A stretch of DNA of 64,000 bases from Talaromyces rugulosus (taxonomy: Eukaryota; Ascomycota; Eurotiomycetes; Eurotiales; Trichocomaceae): the NCBI RefSeq assembly GCF_013368755.1, contig NC_049564.1, forward strand, positions 1,744,001 through 1,808,000, given 5' to 3'. Of the stretch, positions 45,801-57,337 are shown piece after piece (within the stretch, counting starts at the first letter, position 1; each line of letters begins with the position of its first letter). The translations under genes were made by a program, and so were the position numbers. The notes beneath the pieces are model-generated. The model worked only from the letters and a program-made list of their open reading frames with translations. It did not search any database and was not told where the DNA came from.

Positions 45801-46752
45801 TTGGCAACAAAAACGATAGAGGAGTGAATGAGTGAGGCCTACAACGGGAAGGAGGAAGGAGGAAGGAGGAGAGCATCTTGAGGGATCACATGACAAGACC
45901 GCGACTTCCCTCTGCCCTCTTCTCTTTTTACTCCTTTCTTCTTACTTGGGTTGTGTTCTAGCACAGAGTGTGTGGTTTACCTGTCTGTTGCAAGCACACG
46001 ACGCCTGGCCAACTGATACACCACTCGCGGCCATATGCATTGCTAAGGTGTTGGTTTAATGGGTGACAATTTGCGGCCAGATGGCTCGCGTAACGTCGCT
46101 CTACACCTACTTACTGTGCTGCCACGGTGGGCTCATTCCACACACACATCGCGGCCGCGTTCATCCATTCCAGAAACACCAAGCAATGTACCGCCAAATC
46201 CATCGGAGTTTGTGGGAACGGCTCAATGAGGAGACGAGTCGAGTTCTCATATTCAATTGCTACTGGTAGCTGTTTTTAAAGAATCACTGGCGAAATGGAT
46301 ATCGATCTTCGATGGTGAAGCACAAGCTGAGATTGGCTATGCAGATCGAGAGGCGCCAAAAATATCTGCAGCATAGCAGTCTATCGCATAATGGCAACAT
46401 AGTTACGGCAATAAACACAATGCGGATCGTGCTATTTATAACATATCTTGCCTTTATTACTATTGGTCTTATCGACTTTGTTTTGATTCGTAAAGCTTCA
46501 CTAACACCACGCACTGCGTGCCTCTACTGCCCAGTTCCACTCCGCGCCATTGGGAGCCAGCCCTAACACCACGCACCGTTGTCCCGCATGCGCTCTGCCC
46601 CACAATGACGGAGACATTGCATCCGCAAGCATCTTGCTCGAGACAAATATATGAAAGTCAATGTTGTTTTGTTCCCAGGCGTAAACCGGAGTCCTTTTTC
46701 TTTTCTTTTCGTATCTCAAGAACCTTCTCGTTCATTGGTGGTATGCCCAACT
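42900..46752. other. 3.85-kb gene-poor region
   Basis: No coding frame is convincing on either strand. Only short frames of mixed composition exist (for example 43893-44219 plus and 45591-45896 minus), without signals or family features. The stretch 43010-43025 is A-rich next to the TauD start. A decayed or transposon-derived block is possible but no repeat structure is evident. Confidence 0.4.
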
Positions 46753-48299
46753 ATGACTTCCCCAACACCCTCTACAGGCGGCCGAGAGGAAAGGGATCGT
46801 CAGCTCGCAGGAGGGATCGAGAACCTCAAGAAAGATACTGAGAATGGAGACCGCTCGTCTCAAACGAGCTCTCAAGAGACAGTTGGCATATTCCATCCCG
46901 ATCTGAAAAGCACTCGGATGCGAGCCTACCGAGTATGGTTGATAACGAGTGAGTGGCCTAGTATTTCTGCGATACAATGCCTAACCAGGAAATATATAGT
47001 CTTCGGCCTAGGGGCCTTCATAGTCGGGATTTTATCGCTATATTGGGGAGTGCTATACACGGTTTACTCGCGTCTCGACAGACTGACCGTCTGGATCGTC
47101 GATTTTGACAGTCAAGTTGCACCTTACAACATCACTTCGCCGATCATCGGTCCGTTCGTGACGAATGAATTTACACATCTAAAACCAGCCCAGGTTGACA
47201 ACTTGGGATGGACAGTCAAACCTGCAGCTGACTTTGATCATGACCCGATGCGCGTGCGCCAGGGAATATACAATGAGGATGCGTACGTTGCCATTATCAT
47301 CAATTCGAACGCGACTACCCTTCTCAAGGCCGCGGTAAATGATGGAAACTCGTCCTATGACCCCACTGGAGCCACCCAAGTGATATACAACACTGCGCGA
47401 GATCAAACAACCGTGTCTACTTATATCCTGCCGGCTTTGTTAGACACTCTACTTCCAGTAGTAAGCAATTTCGGCATTGAGTGGGCTACAATCCTAAGCC
47501 GGAACGCATCGACACAAGATGTGTTCCGCACCCCACAAGCAGTCAACCCTGCTGTAGGGTTCTCCCTAATCGACCTTCGTCCTTTCACTCCGCCAGTTGC
47601 CGTGCCCTCGGTCTCAATCGGCTTGATTTATCTTATCATCATTTCCTTCTTCAGCTTCTCCTTCCTCATGCCGATCCATTCCCTTTTCTTCCAGCTCAAA
47701 GGACATCCGCCTGTGCGCATATGGCAACTCTTGCTTTGGCGTATTGTTTCCAGTATCCTGGCTTATTTTTTCCTCTCCTTGTGCTATTCTCTCATCTCGC
47801 TTGCCTTCCAAATTCCCTTCTCAAATAATCCGGTCCCACATGAAACCGGAGCCCTCAATCCTAATTCATACAGAAAAGGCTCGTTTGTTGTGTACTGGAT
47901 GCTGAATTTTGTCGGAATGACGGCCCTTGGACTTCCATGTGAAAACATGGCCATGCTTCTTGGTATGCCTTATGCCTCGCTATGGTTGATCTTTTGGGTG
48001 ATCACGAATGTGGCGACGTCATTTTATAGCCTTGAGGTAGCGTCCGACTTTTATCAATGGGGGCGCGCATGGCCTTTATTTCGACGTATGTTAATTCCAT
48101 GGCTATTTTTACAGATTATGTGCTAATTCGATATCTAGTCGTAAATGGTTCCCGCACCATCTTGTTCGGTACGAAATCAAGTATTGGGGTGGATTTTGCC
48201 GTTTTGTTTACCTGGATTGCCGTGTCTATTATACTGTTTCCATTCGCCAATATTTTCATGAAATGGCGAATGGCAGCCACCGAGAGGAAAAAAGGGTAA
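46753..48299 (+). CDS. SNG1-like (DUF3533) membrane protein
   Basis: Exons 46753-46948, 47000-48085 and 48139-48299 join in phase to 480 residues. ATG 46753 (MTSPTPSTGGREERD) gives the short charged N-tail usual in the family; the frame is open 34 codons further up. Helix 1 is VFGLGAFIVGILSLYWGVLY, followed by a ~200-residue lumenal or external domain with Asn-glycosylation sequons (NITS, NASTQ, NSSYD). Then come about five helices, from IGLIYLIIISFFSFSF to AVLFTWIAVSIILFPF. The motif QVIYNTARDQTTVSTYILPAL is the DUF3533 core. The yeast relative Sng1 confers nitrosoguanidine resistance and affects plasma-membrane lipid asymmetry. The first intron (51 nt, GTGAGT..TATAG) is a multiple of three and lacks a stop, so its removal is inferred from consensus sites. 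Confidence 0.88.
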
Positions 48300-48552
48300 G
48301 GTAATTGGAGCCTGCATATTTCTAACGGCGCTGGCGGTGCATTCTATAGCGATACGTAATCTGATTCTATTTTTGATCTATAGATATCCTCTTCCACAAT
48401 CTATACAATCAAAGACATCTCTTCAACGAACAGCGAGCAATATTTTACAAATGCAAACCAGACGCCCTAAACACACGTTAGGTCTTGACAATAGTGAAAC
48501 TCTTTTATCTTGATAAGAGGGGACATCCACCCAAACACGAGATGGTCTGCAA

Positions 48553-49029
48553 TTATTCGTCGGGATTCTGGCCCATATCCTCCAGCTTGGAACGAGCCTG
48601 GGCTCTTCCAAAGTCGGTGTTTTGCTGGTTATGGGTTGCGCTGTGCGATTCACTCAAAGTCAACACCAACACTTCTTTTTCATACCCATGTCAATAACCG
48701 TTTAGGGGCGAAAACTTACGCTTTCAATCCACGGACAACATTGGTCCTACTTGCCTGATCGCCTCTGCTAGTCTGCACAGACTGCGAACCGTATTTGCCA
48801 ACCTGCTCTTCCTCGCTGGGAGGGTTTGCGGGAACTTCGTTGAATTGACCCTCTAGCACTTGCTGGGCGTGGTCCTTTGCTGACTGAGATACACGAGGGT
48901 TATGGAGTGCCCTATTCTTGGATTAGCATCTTGTTTATCACCCAGTGATTGAAGGTAAAAATATGCATACGCTTTGTATCCCCGCTCCTGGTTGGCAGGG
49001 TTGGGAGAAGACGAACGCGAGCGAACCAT
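48553..49029 (-). CDS. con-6: Con-6-type conidiation protein
   Basis: Three exons without any long single ORF: 48971-49029, 48720-48911 and 48553-48640, for 112 residues; introns are 59 and 79 nt. The protein begins MVRSRSSSPNPANQERGYKAA. It carries two Con-6-type repeats: GYKAALHNPRVSQSAKDHAQ near residue 17, and GLKAATHNQQNTDFGRAQAR near residue 81. It ends LEDMGQNPDE. The shared G(Y/L)KA(A)xHN start, and a predicted helix after it, match the Con-6 family first named for a protein induced late in conidiation in Neurospora. The exon 2 donor (GCGTAAGT) overlaps a TAA, so an unspliced message would yield an 84-residue protein lacking the second repeat. It is small, hydrophilic and rich in Gln and Ser; probably accumulates in conidia. 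Confidence 0.87.
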
Positions 49030-50511
49030 TTTTGAGTTTTAGTATATGAATGAAGTTTTTTTGAAACTGTAGACTCTCCAAGGCTTTAAAAGAGATCAAA
49101 CGATGCTAAATCTGCGATCAAAGTTAAACTAGCAAAAAGCTTTTCTTCTCTTGGATGGGACTCTACCGCCGCTGTATAAATAACCAATCTGTGGCTAGAG
49201 TTATGATACTTTATGATGTGTTATGTTCTAATATACGCCACAAAAGGCGAGAGGCGCAGTGGCTCGAATTCGGAACTCAATCCCATCCCGTAGTGAATTG
49301 CTTTGTGGAGGCGAGAGATGGATGGTCGACGGAATCGTTCCATCAGTTATTAAGTTTATATTTAAGTATGTTATTTATTGGTATTACTAAACTTTTCTAG
49401 GTCAAGGTGTCGGAGAGTGAGCGGGTCAACGCATAGAAATTTATAATTAGGGTTTGTGGCTGTAGTGCTTGCCTTGGGTGTGGAGTTTCCAACTGGAACC
49501 ATTTGAATACCATGCAATACCGGAAAATGCGAATACCGTTCAGCAACGTTGCGGCGACGTTGTGTGGGTTTGCACGTATCAAGGAAACTACACAAGCATG
49601 AACGTTGCAAATGTCACTGTGTATCCAATTTTCTAAGTGTAGTGACTTTTAGCGACGTATCGGCAATGTGGTGACGTTGCAAAGTACGAAACGGTTGCAA
49701 ACCACTTTTTACGTTGCAGAATTTGATACATCTATATTTCTTGATACGTTACAAATTAATTATAATTCAAATAGAAGCCGCTTGTATTTTTGGTATTCTA
49801 ATTTCAAATTGAGAAGCCGCAGCGAGGCCTGCACCAAGCCCTGCAAGACCAATATAACAGCGTACTCGGGAAATTTGCAGGCCTGCGAGCACCCTGCCGG
49901 TTCGTGAAGCCATATAGGGGGGCTGGTAACGTACTGAGGAAGCTGCAGCGAGGCCTGCCTGCGCGCATTGATTAGTGAGGCCTGAGGTAGGGGGTGGGGG
50001 GGGGGATATATATATATATAAATATCTGTCAACTAGTGGTGTTGATATATATATTTACATGGGCCGACTCTCTGGGGTAAACGTGTCGACGCGTCCGATT
50101 TGTTTTGTGGGTCTATCAATTCAAAAAATCGGCCTCCATTGGTTCTCTATATGAATTGTATGGTTGCAGGATGGTTGCAAAGTTCAAAACGTATCAAGAT
50201 TTTGATACGTTGCAAAAATTGGTAACGTATTGAAATTAGATACGTTGCGGGTTTATATAACGTATCAATAATGTAACGGTATTAATACCACTTTTTGGTT
50301 GTATGACTGTTACCAAGCCTGTCAACGTTGCCGCGACGTTGCTGAACGGTATCCCCGTTCTCCCAAAAACCGGTATTGCAGTTGACATCAACTTGAACAA
50401 TCCAGATGTCGGCCAGAGGTCAACTGGTTGATCAGTGGATTCAAATGTTGTAGACTGTATAGAATCGTTACATATGTATATTTGCGCTTGTAAAGTCTAA
50501 GTCTATCCAAA
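49030..50511. other. Intergenic region carrying a MITE-like element
   Basis: 1.5 kb between the divergent-side Con-6 start and the kinase-like gene's 3' end. Most of it is taken by the inverted-repeat element described separately. The flanks hold no gene. Confidence 0.5.
49513..50380. mobile_element. MITE-like non-autonomous DNA element
   Basis: Two inverted ends face each other about 870 bp apart. The left has TGCAATACCGG, a short spacer, then ATACCGTTCAGCAACGTTGC; the right, read inward on the minus strand, has TGCAATACCGG, a longer spacer, then ATACCGTTCAGCAACGTCGC. A 30-bp block matches with two changes. Sub-terminal copies of TTGATACGTT and ACGTATCAA recur inside, as in many MITEs. There is no transposase frame. 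No clear target-site duplication was found. An internal CAGCGAGGCCTGC repeat occurs twice, at about 49829 and 49945. Confidence 0.6.
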
Positions 50512-51777
50512 TCACCTTAATATCGCAATCTTTCCAATGTCACCAAGGTCGACACTCTTCAGCAGCCAATCTCTCCATTCTTGGTCATCTAATATTGACC
50601 TCACACGAGCTTCAAGCCACTCTGTATTGCCCCAAAATCCCCAAGAAGCCTGGAATCTACACCAATCCACTAGCGCAGTCTCCCAATGTCGTATGAATTC
50701 ATCCCACGGATAGAATCCGGGATCTTTATGCTGTACCAGACTGGTATGATACCGCTGCAACAGGACTTTCTCACCCTCGCACATACTCAACTTCTTAGGC
50801 AGGACCTCAGTCTCGATAAGCATGTGCATAGGGACGGAACAAGTAAACAGCTTCGCCAGGTCACAGACTCCTAGACCCAACCCAACATACTGAAAATCGA
50901 AAAACACGACCCGGTCTCCATCACGTGTTGTGAACAGATTCTCCGACTTGACATCACCATGGATATAAGATTCTATCGCTCTGCCACAAGGCATCAAGAA
51001 CAACGCAACAACCATGGCAACACTCACCCGTATATCCGCCTCGGGCATCAAGGAGCACAGCGCATCTCTCCACTCCGAGTCGCTCTCGGACAGCCAAAGA
51101 TACTCTGTCCACCGTGTAGTAAGATACGTATAACCTCCATTAAGCCAAAGTCCCGTCCCACCACCACCAGTCCTCCTTCTCCGTGCCAATTCCTCAAACG
51201 GAGGCAAGATATACTCCTTAAGATCACCAGACACCAACGCCCAAGAGCGACGATGAAACCCAGCCAACCACTCCAACGCCGCGTGGACTTGAACCGAATC
51301 AAGGACACTCCTCTTCCCACCCGTAACAGGAAATGCAGGCCTCAAATCAACCATAATTGTAGCTATCAACCCAGATCCGGCCAATTCATCATCACCCCGC
51401 GTCGAAGCAAGAAGCTTCGCAACAGAAACCTCATCTCCAAGCAACGGAACAGCATCACTATAAAAATACTGCTCCACCTTGTAGCTCAGCATTTTTCGCA
51501 GGTGTCCCTCCTCCTCCGCGCCCTCTTGGCTGGGCGGCGGCGAGATGAGTTTCAAGATGAGCGGGTAGGTTGATCCTGCGCCGCGCGGCTCCAGACCACA
51601 TAGTTTGCTTACATATATCGCGGCTTCATCGGTTGTTGCTCGGGCGGTTATGGCGCTGATTTTTCCGTAGCCGGCCCAGAGCGTTTGGAGGGTTGTGCAG
51701 GAGACAAGCTCGAGGTCGTGCCTTGATAGCAATATTTTGGCGATGTTGGCGGGGTCGGGCTGTTCGGGCCCTGCCAT
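50512..51777 (-). CDS. APH/choline-kinase-like phosphotransferase
   Basis: A single exon of 421 residues from ATG 51777 (MAGPEQPDPANIAKILLSRHD). The kinase catalytic loop is ESYIHGDVKSENLF (HGD and Asn), and the metal-binding loop is VVFFDFQYVGLGLGVCDLAKLF (DFQ). The N-lobe has a Gly-rich-like stretch (WAGYGKISAITARAT) and the Lys candidate PLILKLISPP. This order fits the APH and ecdysteroid/choline-kinase-like families, which phosphorylate small molecules; fungal members are mostly uncharacterised. No TM and no signal peptide. Codons in the 5' half are more GC-rich than the 3' half; nothing further suggests transfer. Confidence 0.86.
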   Translation of the reverse strand: MAGPEQPDPANIAKILLSRHDLELVSCTTLQTLWAGYGKISAITARATTDEAAIYVSKLCGLEPRGAGSTYPLILKLISPPPSQEGAEEEGHLRKMLSYKVEQYFYSDAVPLLGDEVSVAKLLASTRGDDELAGSGLIATIMVDLRPAFPVTGGKRSVLDSVQVHAALEWLAGFHRRSWALVSGDLKEYILPPFEELARRRRTGGGGTGLWLNGGYTYLTTRWTEYLWLSESDSEWRDALCSLMPEADIRVSVAMVVALFLMPCGRAIESYIHGDVKSENLFTTRDGDRVVFFDFQYVGLGLGVCDLAKLFTCSVPMHMLIETEVLPKKLSMCEGEKVLLQRYHTSLVQHKDPGFYPWDEFIRHWETALVDWCRFQASWGFWGNTEWLEARVRSILDDQEWRDWLLKSVDLGDIGKIAILR

Positions 51778-52645
51778 CTTGATGTGCCTCTGAGTATGTT
51801 ATTGGATGCAGTTTCAAGTTGTGTATATGTAATGGTTCATGTAGATGTCTTCGCGGGTTTGTGGTTGTTTGAAATAGAGGTGCTCGTTTGAGACTGTTGT
51901 GTCCTTTGTTTGGTGGTTGATTCCTCAGGCATGGATATTTCTTTAATGGGGTTAGCGCGCCGTAAGGATATACACGCCCCACTTCTCCATATAACTATCA
52001 AGTTTTGAGGTGGAGGGAGGCGAGTTCTAGAGTGAGAGGAGGAGCACCAGCGGTGCTGGGTGGTATTACTTCTCTTTTGTGCATCACCTAGATCCCAGCG
52101 TCGACTCTGGGTATGCGGATTGGCCACAATGGGGTACGGTGCAAAAGATGGTGGATTTCAGCAATTCTGCCATCATCGTGGACATCATGATTTTAGGCAG
52201 GAGCAGTACGAATTCTTTGAAAATCACGAGAGCGAGTTGAAGATTTGATAATGAAAATGATTTATAATACTTGCCGGTAGAAAGAAGCCATGCCAAAATT
52301 GAAAGGATTAAAGAATGGCTAATTGTTGAAGACCGCTTCCTTTGTCGATTTACATACCGTATCAAATGAAAGAAATGTAAGGTACTGAAACAGAGTAGGT
52401 TTTAATAGGGTCGTTCCCAGGAAAACAAGAAATCGACTACAAAGAGTCCGTATAGACACGGAAACTACCGTCTTGGGAGACCGAAAGCCAGATGAAACAT
52501 TTACCATTTTCCCTCTGACTGTCTGTCGCTACCTTCATAACAATGATTTTTATTGTTATACGACAAACTGTTGAGCTCATGAACTGATTTTAGACTCAGT
52601 CGTCTTATACGGTTTCATCAATTGATCGAGACGAAGGAACTTGGA
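51778..52645. promoter_or_regulatory. Divergent region between kinase-like and CxxC genes
   Basis: 868 bp. Short frames overlap on the minus strand at 51837-52127 and 52084-52365 but none is convincing. It likely holds the two promoters. Confidence 0.4.
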
Positions 52646-53756
52646 ATGTTTGAATCCTGGGACCATCCAAATAGGCCTTGCTGCGGCATATGCGGTGGTC
52701 TGATTGTTCCCGGGGCGAGCAGATTCCCTGGGAACTTTCCAGGTTGGACTGAAGATGAGCAGTTCAAACGAGTTTCAGTGGATGATTTTCGAGAGAAATT
52801 AATAAAAGAACAATTTCATTGGCAGTCAGGATATAGAGCTGGTAAGACGTGATTTCTGTGATTTGTTTTTGTCATACCTGTCGGTGGTGTAATTGGAAGT
52901 CTAACAAATTTTTTCAATAGTGGTCAAGTTAGGAAGACAACCTCCCTTCATATCAGGAGCGAGCTATCGTTACAGTGACGCCGATATAGACGAGACAGGG
53001 TCACTCCCAGTGCCCAAGGAGATGGAATCAGTGGTCCTCAATCGAAATAAAACATGGCCAGAGGACGAATTCATCCGGATTGAAAAACCACATATTGATT
53101 CATACGATACCTCAGAGGCAAATGTGGGCTGGGTTTTTCACGAGGTGTGTTGGATCATGTTGGAGCAGGTCGATGATGACTACCAGGTAATGAACAATAA
53201 TCTGGATCTGTTCATGATCGCCGTGCACGACGAGATGACGGAGAAGCGAGAAGAGCATACCAAGCTCATAATTCGCGCGGGAAGAAACACGATGTGGTTA
53301 CAGAGGCGCTTCAAAGAAGCCACCGTCAATCCCTTTCATATCCCTATGTTGGGGAATGTCACCAACGCCGCTCTTAATCGAGAAGTCCGCGAACCAAAAC
53401 TCTTGATGCCCGACATAAGATCAGCAGCCGGCTTTAGAATATCTGGCGGAGCTTTTTACAAGCTCCAAGTGGAGACCCAGCAAATGATTGCCAACCATAT
53501 CGACGACGAGAAAGACTTTCGCGCTTTTCTTCTGGCAACTCGATGGAGATTCCCGTCTGTATACTGGAGGAAGCGAATCCCAGAGTGTTTCTATGAAATA
53601 CACAAGGGAATTGGTGACCAGCGGGTTGACTGGCAGTGGTTGGGGTTGGAAGTCAGCAGGATCGTGGAGAAGCAGTATGCGGAAATCCACAATCGAGCTC
53701 GTATATATGCCCACATAAAGCGTTTATTCGTTATTTTATCGCAAGGTGTGAGATAG
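52646..53756 (+). CDS. Hypothetical protein with N-terminal CxxC motif
   Basis: Exons 52646-52841 and 52921-53756 join in phase to 343 residues; the intron is 79 nt (GTAAGA..CAATAG). The N-terminus MFESWDHPNRPCCGICGGLIV contains Cys-Cys-x2-Cys, a possible metal-binding knuckle. The body is rich in charged residues and Trp (WVFHEVCWIMLEQ, WRFPSVYWRKRIPECFYEIHK) without TM segments. The layout (a short Cys motif followed by a long helical body) resembles uncharacterised fungal proteins, some of which carry an F-box-like region between; I cannot identify one here. The starting ATG is the first in this frame. Confidence 0.68.
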
Positions 53757-56700
53757 AGGGCACGGATTCCGGATCAGATGTTGCGAGTGAAGCAGCGGCC
53801 GACTAGTCCAAGTGACCAAGACGAATGTAAAGGCCATCGGTTCAATGTTACTAATTATCCTATTGTCGTTGACTTGTGTTAGTATCCATAGGCTGTTTTT
53901 GAGCACTAGCTTGCTGTCTTTCTGAGCATCCATTGATAAACACTTCACCTGTTTTTCTGTTGCTTGTATATATAAAGAGGTCTTTTTGTAGGGGCGTTGA
54001 GCTTCGTAAAAGTGAGTCTCATAATAAAATCATGTCCACCCCGTCCATAAAGAGGACGAAAAGTATGCAAACTTGAATATAGAAAGTAATCGACTGGACA
54101 AGGAGGCAAAGGTTGCTGGAATCCACGTGATTCGATGGTCTCTCTTATTAGGAAGGCACGAACGGGACCGCTGACGACGTTTCCCGTAGGTCAATTTATC
54201 ACCCCATCTATGAGGACCTGATATGATGCAATCACTAACTTGATCGTTGTTTTAGTCACAGCGAACATACGGCCTGTTGCCGAGGGATACAGCCATCTCG
54301 AGTCCTCAACACTGATGCCAAGGTCAATATGTGTGGGTTAGCACTCATATTCAGGCTAGCTGCTACGCAACCAATCACACCCTGACAGTATTAATATTCC
54401 CTCAAAGACAGGTTCCAGAGCTCAGCCAGGCAGGCACTGGCCAGCCTGAATCAATAATCTCTTTGCTGACAGGTCAACTCCACTTACTTGTCCCATGCCG
54501 GAATCCTGGACGTGATTAGCCTCTTCATTGACCGTTGGGTATGTCGCACTAATATCACAATGGAATACAGCAATTGCTGCATCACTATCATTTCAATTGA
54601 TCAAGTTTATAGGCATGGAGGATGCTCCTACATCGCTTCATGAAACTTGGTATTTCAAAACCAGAGTTTTCTCGCACTGCCCTAGCCCTGCAACTGATCG
54701 ACTGTGATCCACAACATATCACGGCTCGCCTCGGCAAACAGCACTTCTCAAAATTAACCATGCCTATCACAGTATCACTAAAGGCTGAATGGGGCCCACT
54801 ACTCTTAGAGTTGACTGGATCAGAAATCCAGAGACGGGAGCGCTGAGTCCTGAGGTCTGGAACGATACTCGTACATACTACATACGGAGTACCCAAGGTA
54901 GGAAAGTGGGTAGCGTCCATCATATCACTCCCTGCCCAAAGTCGGCCAGTCCTACCACTGCACAATCTGGTCTTGGGCTCTCTTTTGCCGAGTTGAAGTC
55001 GAGCAAGCGACTATTCTATTTGGAATACGGATAACTGAGTTCCTTTTCAGCTGTGCTCCATAATTAATGACTTTCTTGTGGGAGTCAGTACGCAGATTAC
55101 GGATCACTTTCTCGTATTAGGGGTGGCAGAGTCTAGGCTTTGACCAACGCAAGCCACCGGACCATCACGACTCCTGAATTCTAACTAGTGTTGAGTACTA
55201 ATGCCAATGAGTTAATGGAGCAGGGCGAAAAAGAAAAATAAGACAAAACCAAAACAACCGTGATTCAGACAACGTCCGGATGCCGGCGAAGCGGCGCGTA
55301 CGTGGCGCTAACCGACTCGGAGCTGGAAATTACGCTATACGATATCACAGGTGGCTCCCTGAGTCCAATGAGAGCCAACTCCAAGTTGGAATGCAGAATG
55401 GTGTCGGAAAAAGCAGAGAGGGAAAAAAGGAGGAACATACACAGCTCTATTCTTCCCATCCGAATCGGCAATCATTATTTATCGAAATTTAGTTTGTGTA
55501 CTTGCAACTGCAGCGACTGCTCTGAAGGTCCAAAATAGCCACACGCCAATTAAGACAATTAAGATCGGCTACTTACGGCGGGGCCTTACTGCTACTATGA
55601 GATTGCGATGCGCAGTAAGTTAGTAACAGAGCCCCCGCATTGCATACTAAGGCCAACCTGGGAGCGGCCTAAGAAGCCAAGATTCGCTTATCCGTTCGGA
55701 CAATTTTGCGGCCCGCCGAGGCATCCCGCATGATTTTTCACCCAGTCTGAGACTTGGCCTGAGGCCTCCAACTCAACTTGACATTCAGCATGTATCATGT
55801 TGCAGCCTTCAATCATGATGACCAGCCACGCAAATAGCGTAGACGCATGTTTCAGACTAACAACAGAGGCGCCTGTATCTTCTAGATAGTAGATACGCCA
55901 CGGATACTTGGGAACGCCTTACGTCTACCTCCCAACATTGACGACTCACAAATACGCGGACTATCTAACCGGAGTTCCACGGATGCACGCACAAGCATGC
56001 GAAAAACAATAGAATCCAGTCAGTATCGAAACGTCTGGAGCCATGAATCATGATATGGCAGGCTGCAGCAAGCACGTTAAACTTATATAGCTACGTACGT
56101 ACTAACCTCATCCATCGCCATCGCGAGGGCAGCCCCGTCTTTTAAATAAGGCGATCTGTTTGGCCTAAAAGTGGCCTGTTTTTTGACGCCAAACACAACC
56201 CTCCGAAACTCGAGAGAGACAAGGGGAAGACAAAAAGTCTATAGTGTCTCCTATAGTGTCTCAATTATGAGTCGTGCCAAGCCAGGAACGAGAAAGCGTG
56301 CCAGCGGTGAAGTATCGTCAATATTTTAGGCCAGCTGTATAACGCCCGCCCATACGAATTCGGGACAAGCGCATTCAATAATTTTGTATATTTATCAAGC
56401 CATGTGGGCCTTCCCCCACGGAACAACATCAAAGCCCTGTTCGGCGACGCCAGCCGCAACAAAATGGTTAATTTCCCCTGCTGATCGCCGACCAGATAGT
56501 TCGGATTGGGGATGGCTCGTCTCGGAGAGTTTGTTGGCGTTTTCTGACCGGACGGCGGATCGCTCGTCCGGCCACCAAAGCGGATGAGCACAGATGCCTC
56601 TTGTCGAGCTTTGGTCATTTCTTGAGCCAAGTTTCTTGCCTTTCAAAACCCTTCAAGCTGTCAAACAGACGCAAACTGAAAAGATCAGCAGCATGATGTC

Positions 56701-57337
56701 CATGCGGACAGGGTTCGCTCGTGTGATATGGATGGCATGGTCATTTTGACAGCAATAATGAGCGTTAACGTGTGTGACTCCGAATCTATATTCGGTAATA
56801 AAGTCCGGCTAAAAATGCTAGATAACATTTGTGACCAGTTCGACCGGAACAGCATGCAGAATGGAATAGTAATATCCCGAGTCATAGCCCGGCCAGACTG
56901 GAGGGCAGTGGAGGCTAGACCGGCGCGTTCCTGGAATATGCATCCCTGCTCAGCTGGCCAAGGATCCGTACTGGTCAGTGGAGGCTAGAAAGAGGGCCTA
57001 ATTTAACACAGTCGGATGTGAACCCACCGTTCCTAGACAGCTAGCGCCGTGGACGGAGTATGAAGGTTAATTCAGACAGGCCTCCCAGGGGTATCCGAGG
57101 GCCTGACTACAAAACACCATGCTCTCCCGTCTGCCTTCGTTGTTTCTCTTCCTTCTCTAATTCAAGTTCGCCAAGTTTCCCAGGCTTCCAGTCACCCCCT
57201 TGAGTCTTGACCGTCGTTGATATCAGCAATCACTCTTTCTTGCTATATCTAACATCCGTTCTTTCAACCCACACCTTTCAAATCATCCAACTCTTACACA
57301 AAGGACCCTCCGTCTTTTTTCTTTACCATCAATCAAC
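53757..57337. other. 3.6-kb gene-poor region
   Basis: No supported gene. Frames at 56265-56646 (minus) and 54588-54965 (minus) have no features. A direct repeat CAGTGGAGGCTAGA occurs at 56907-56920 and again near 56977-56990. The last ~220 bp (57120-57337) are pyrimidine-rich and form the leader of the next gene. Confidence 0.4.

Noticed and set aside
56265..56646. Minus-strand frames of 121 and 83 codons
   Set aside because: Overlapping in different frames, no signal or family, and no promoter-like sequence nearby.
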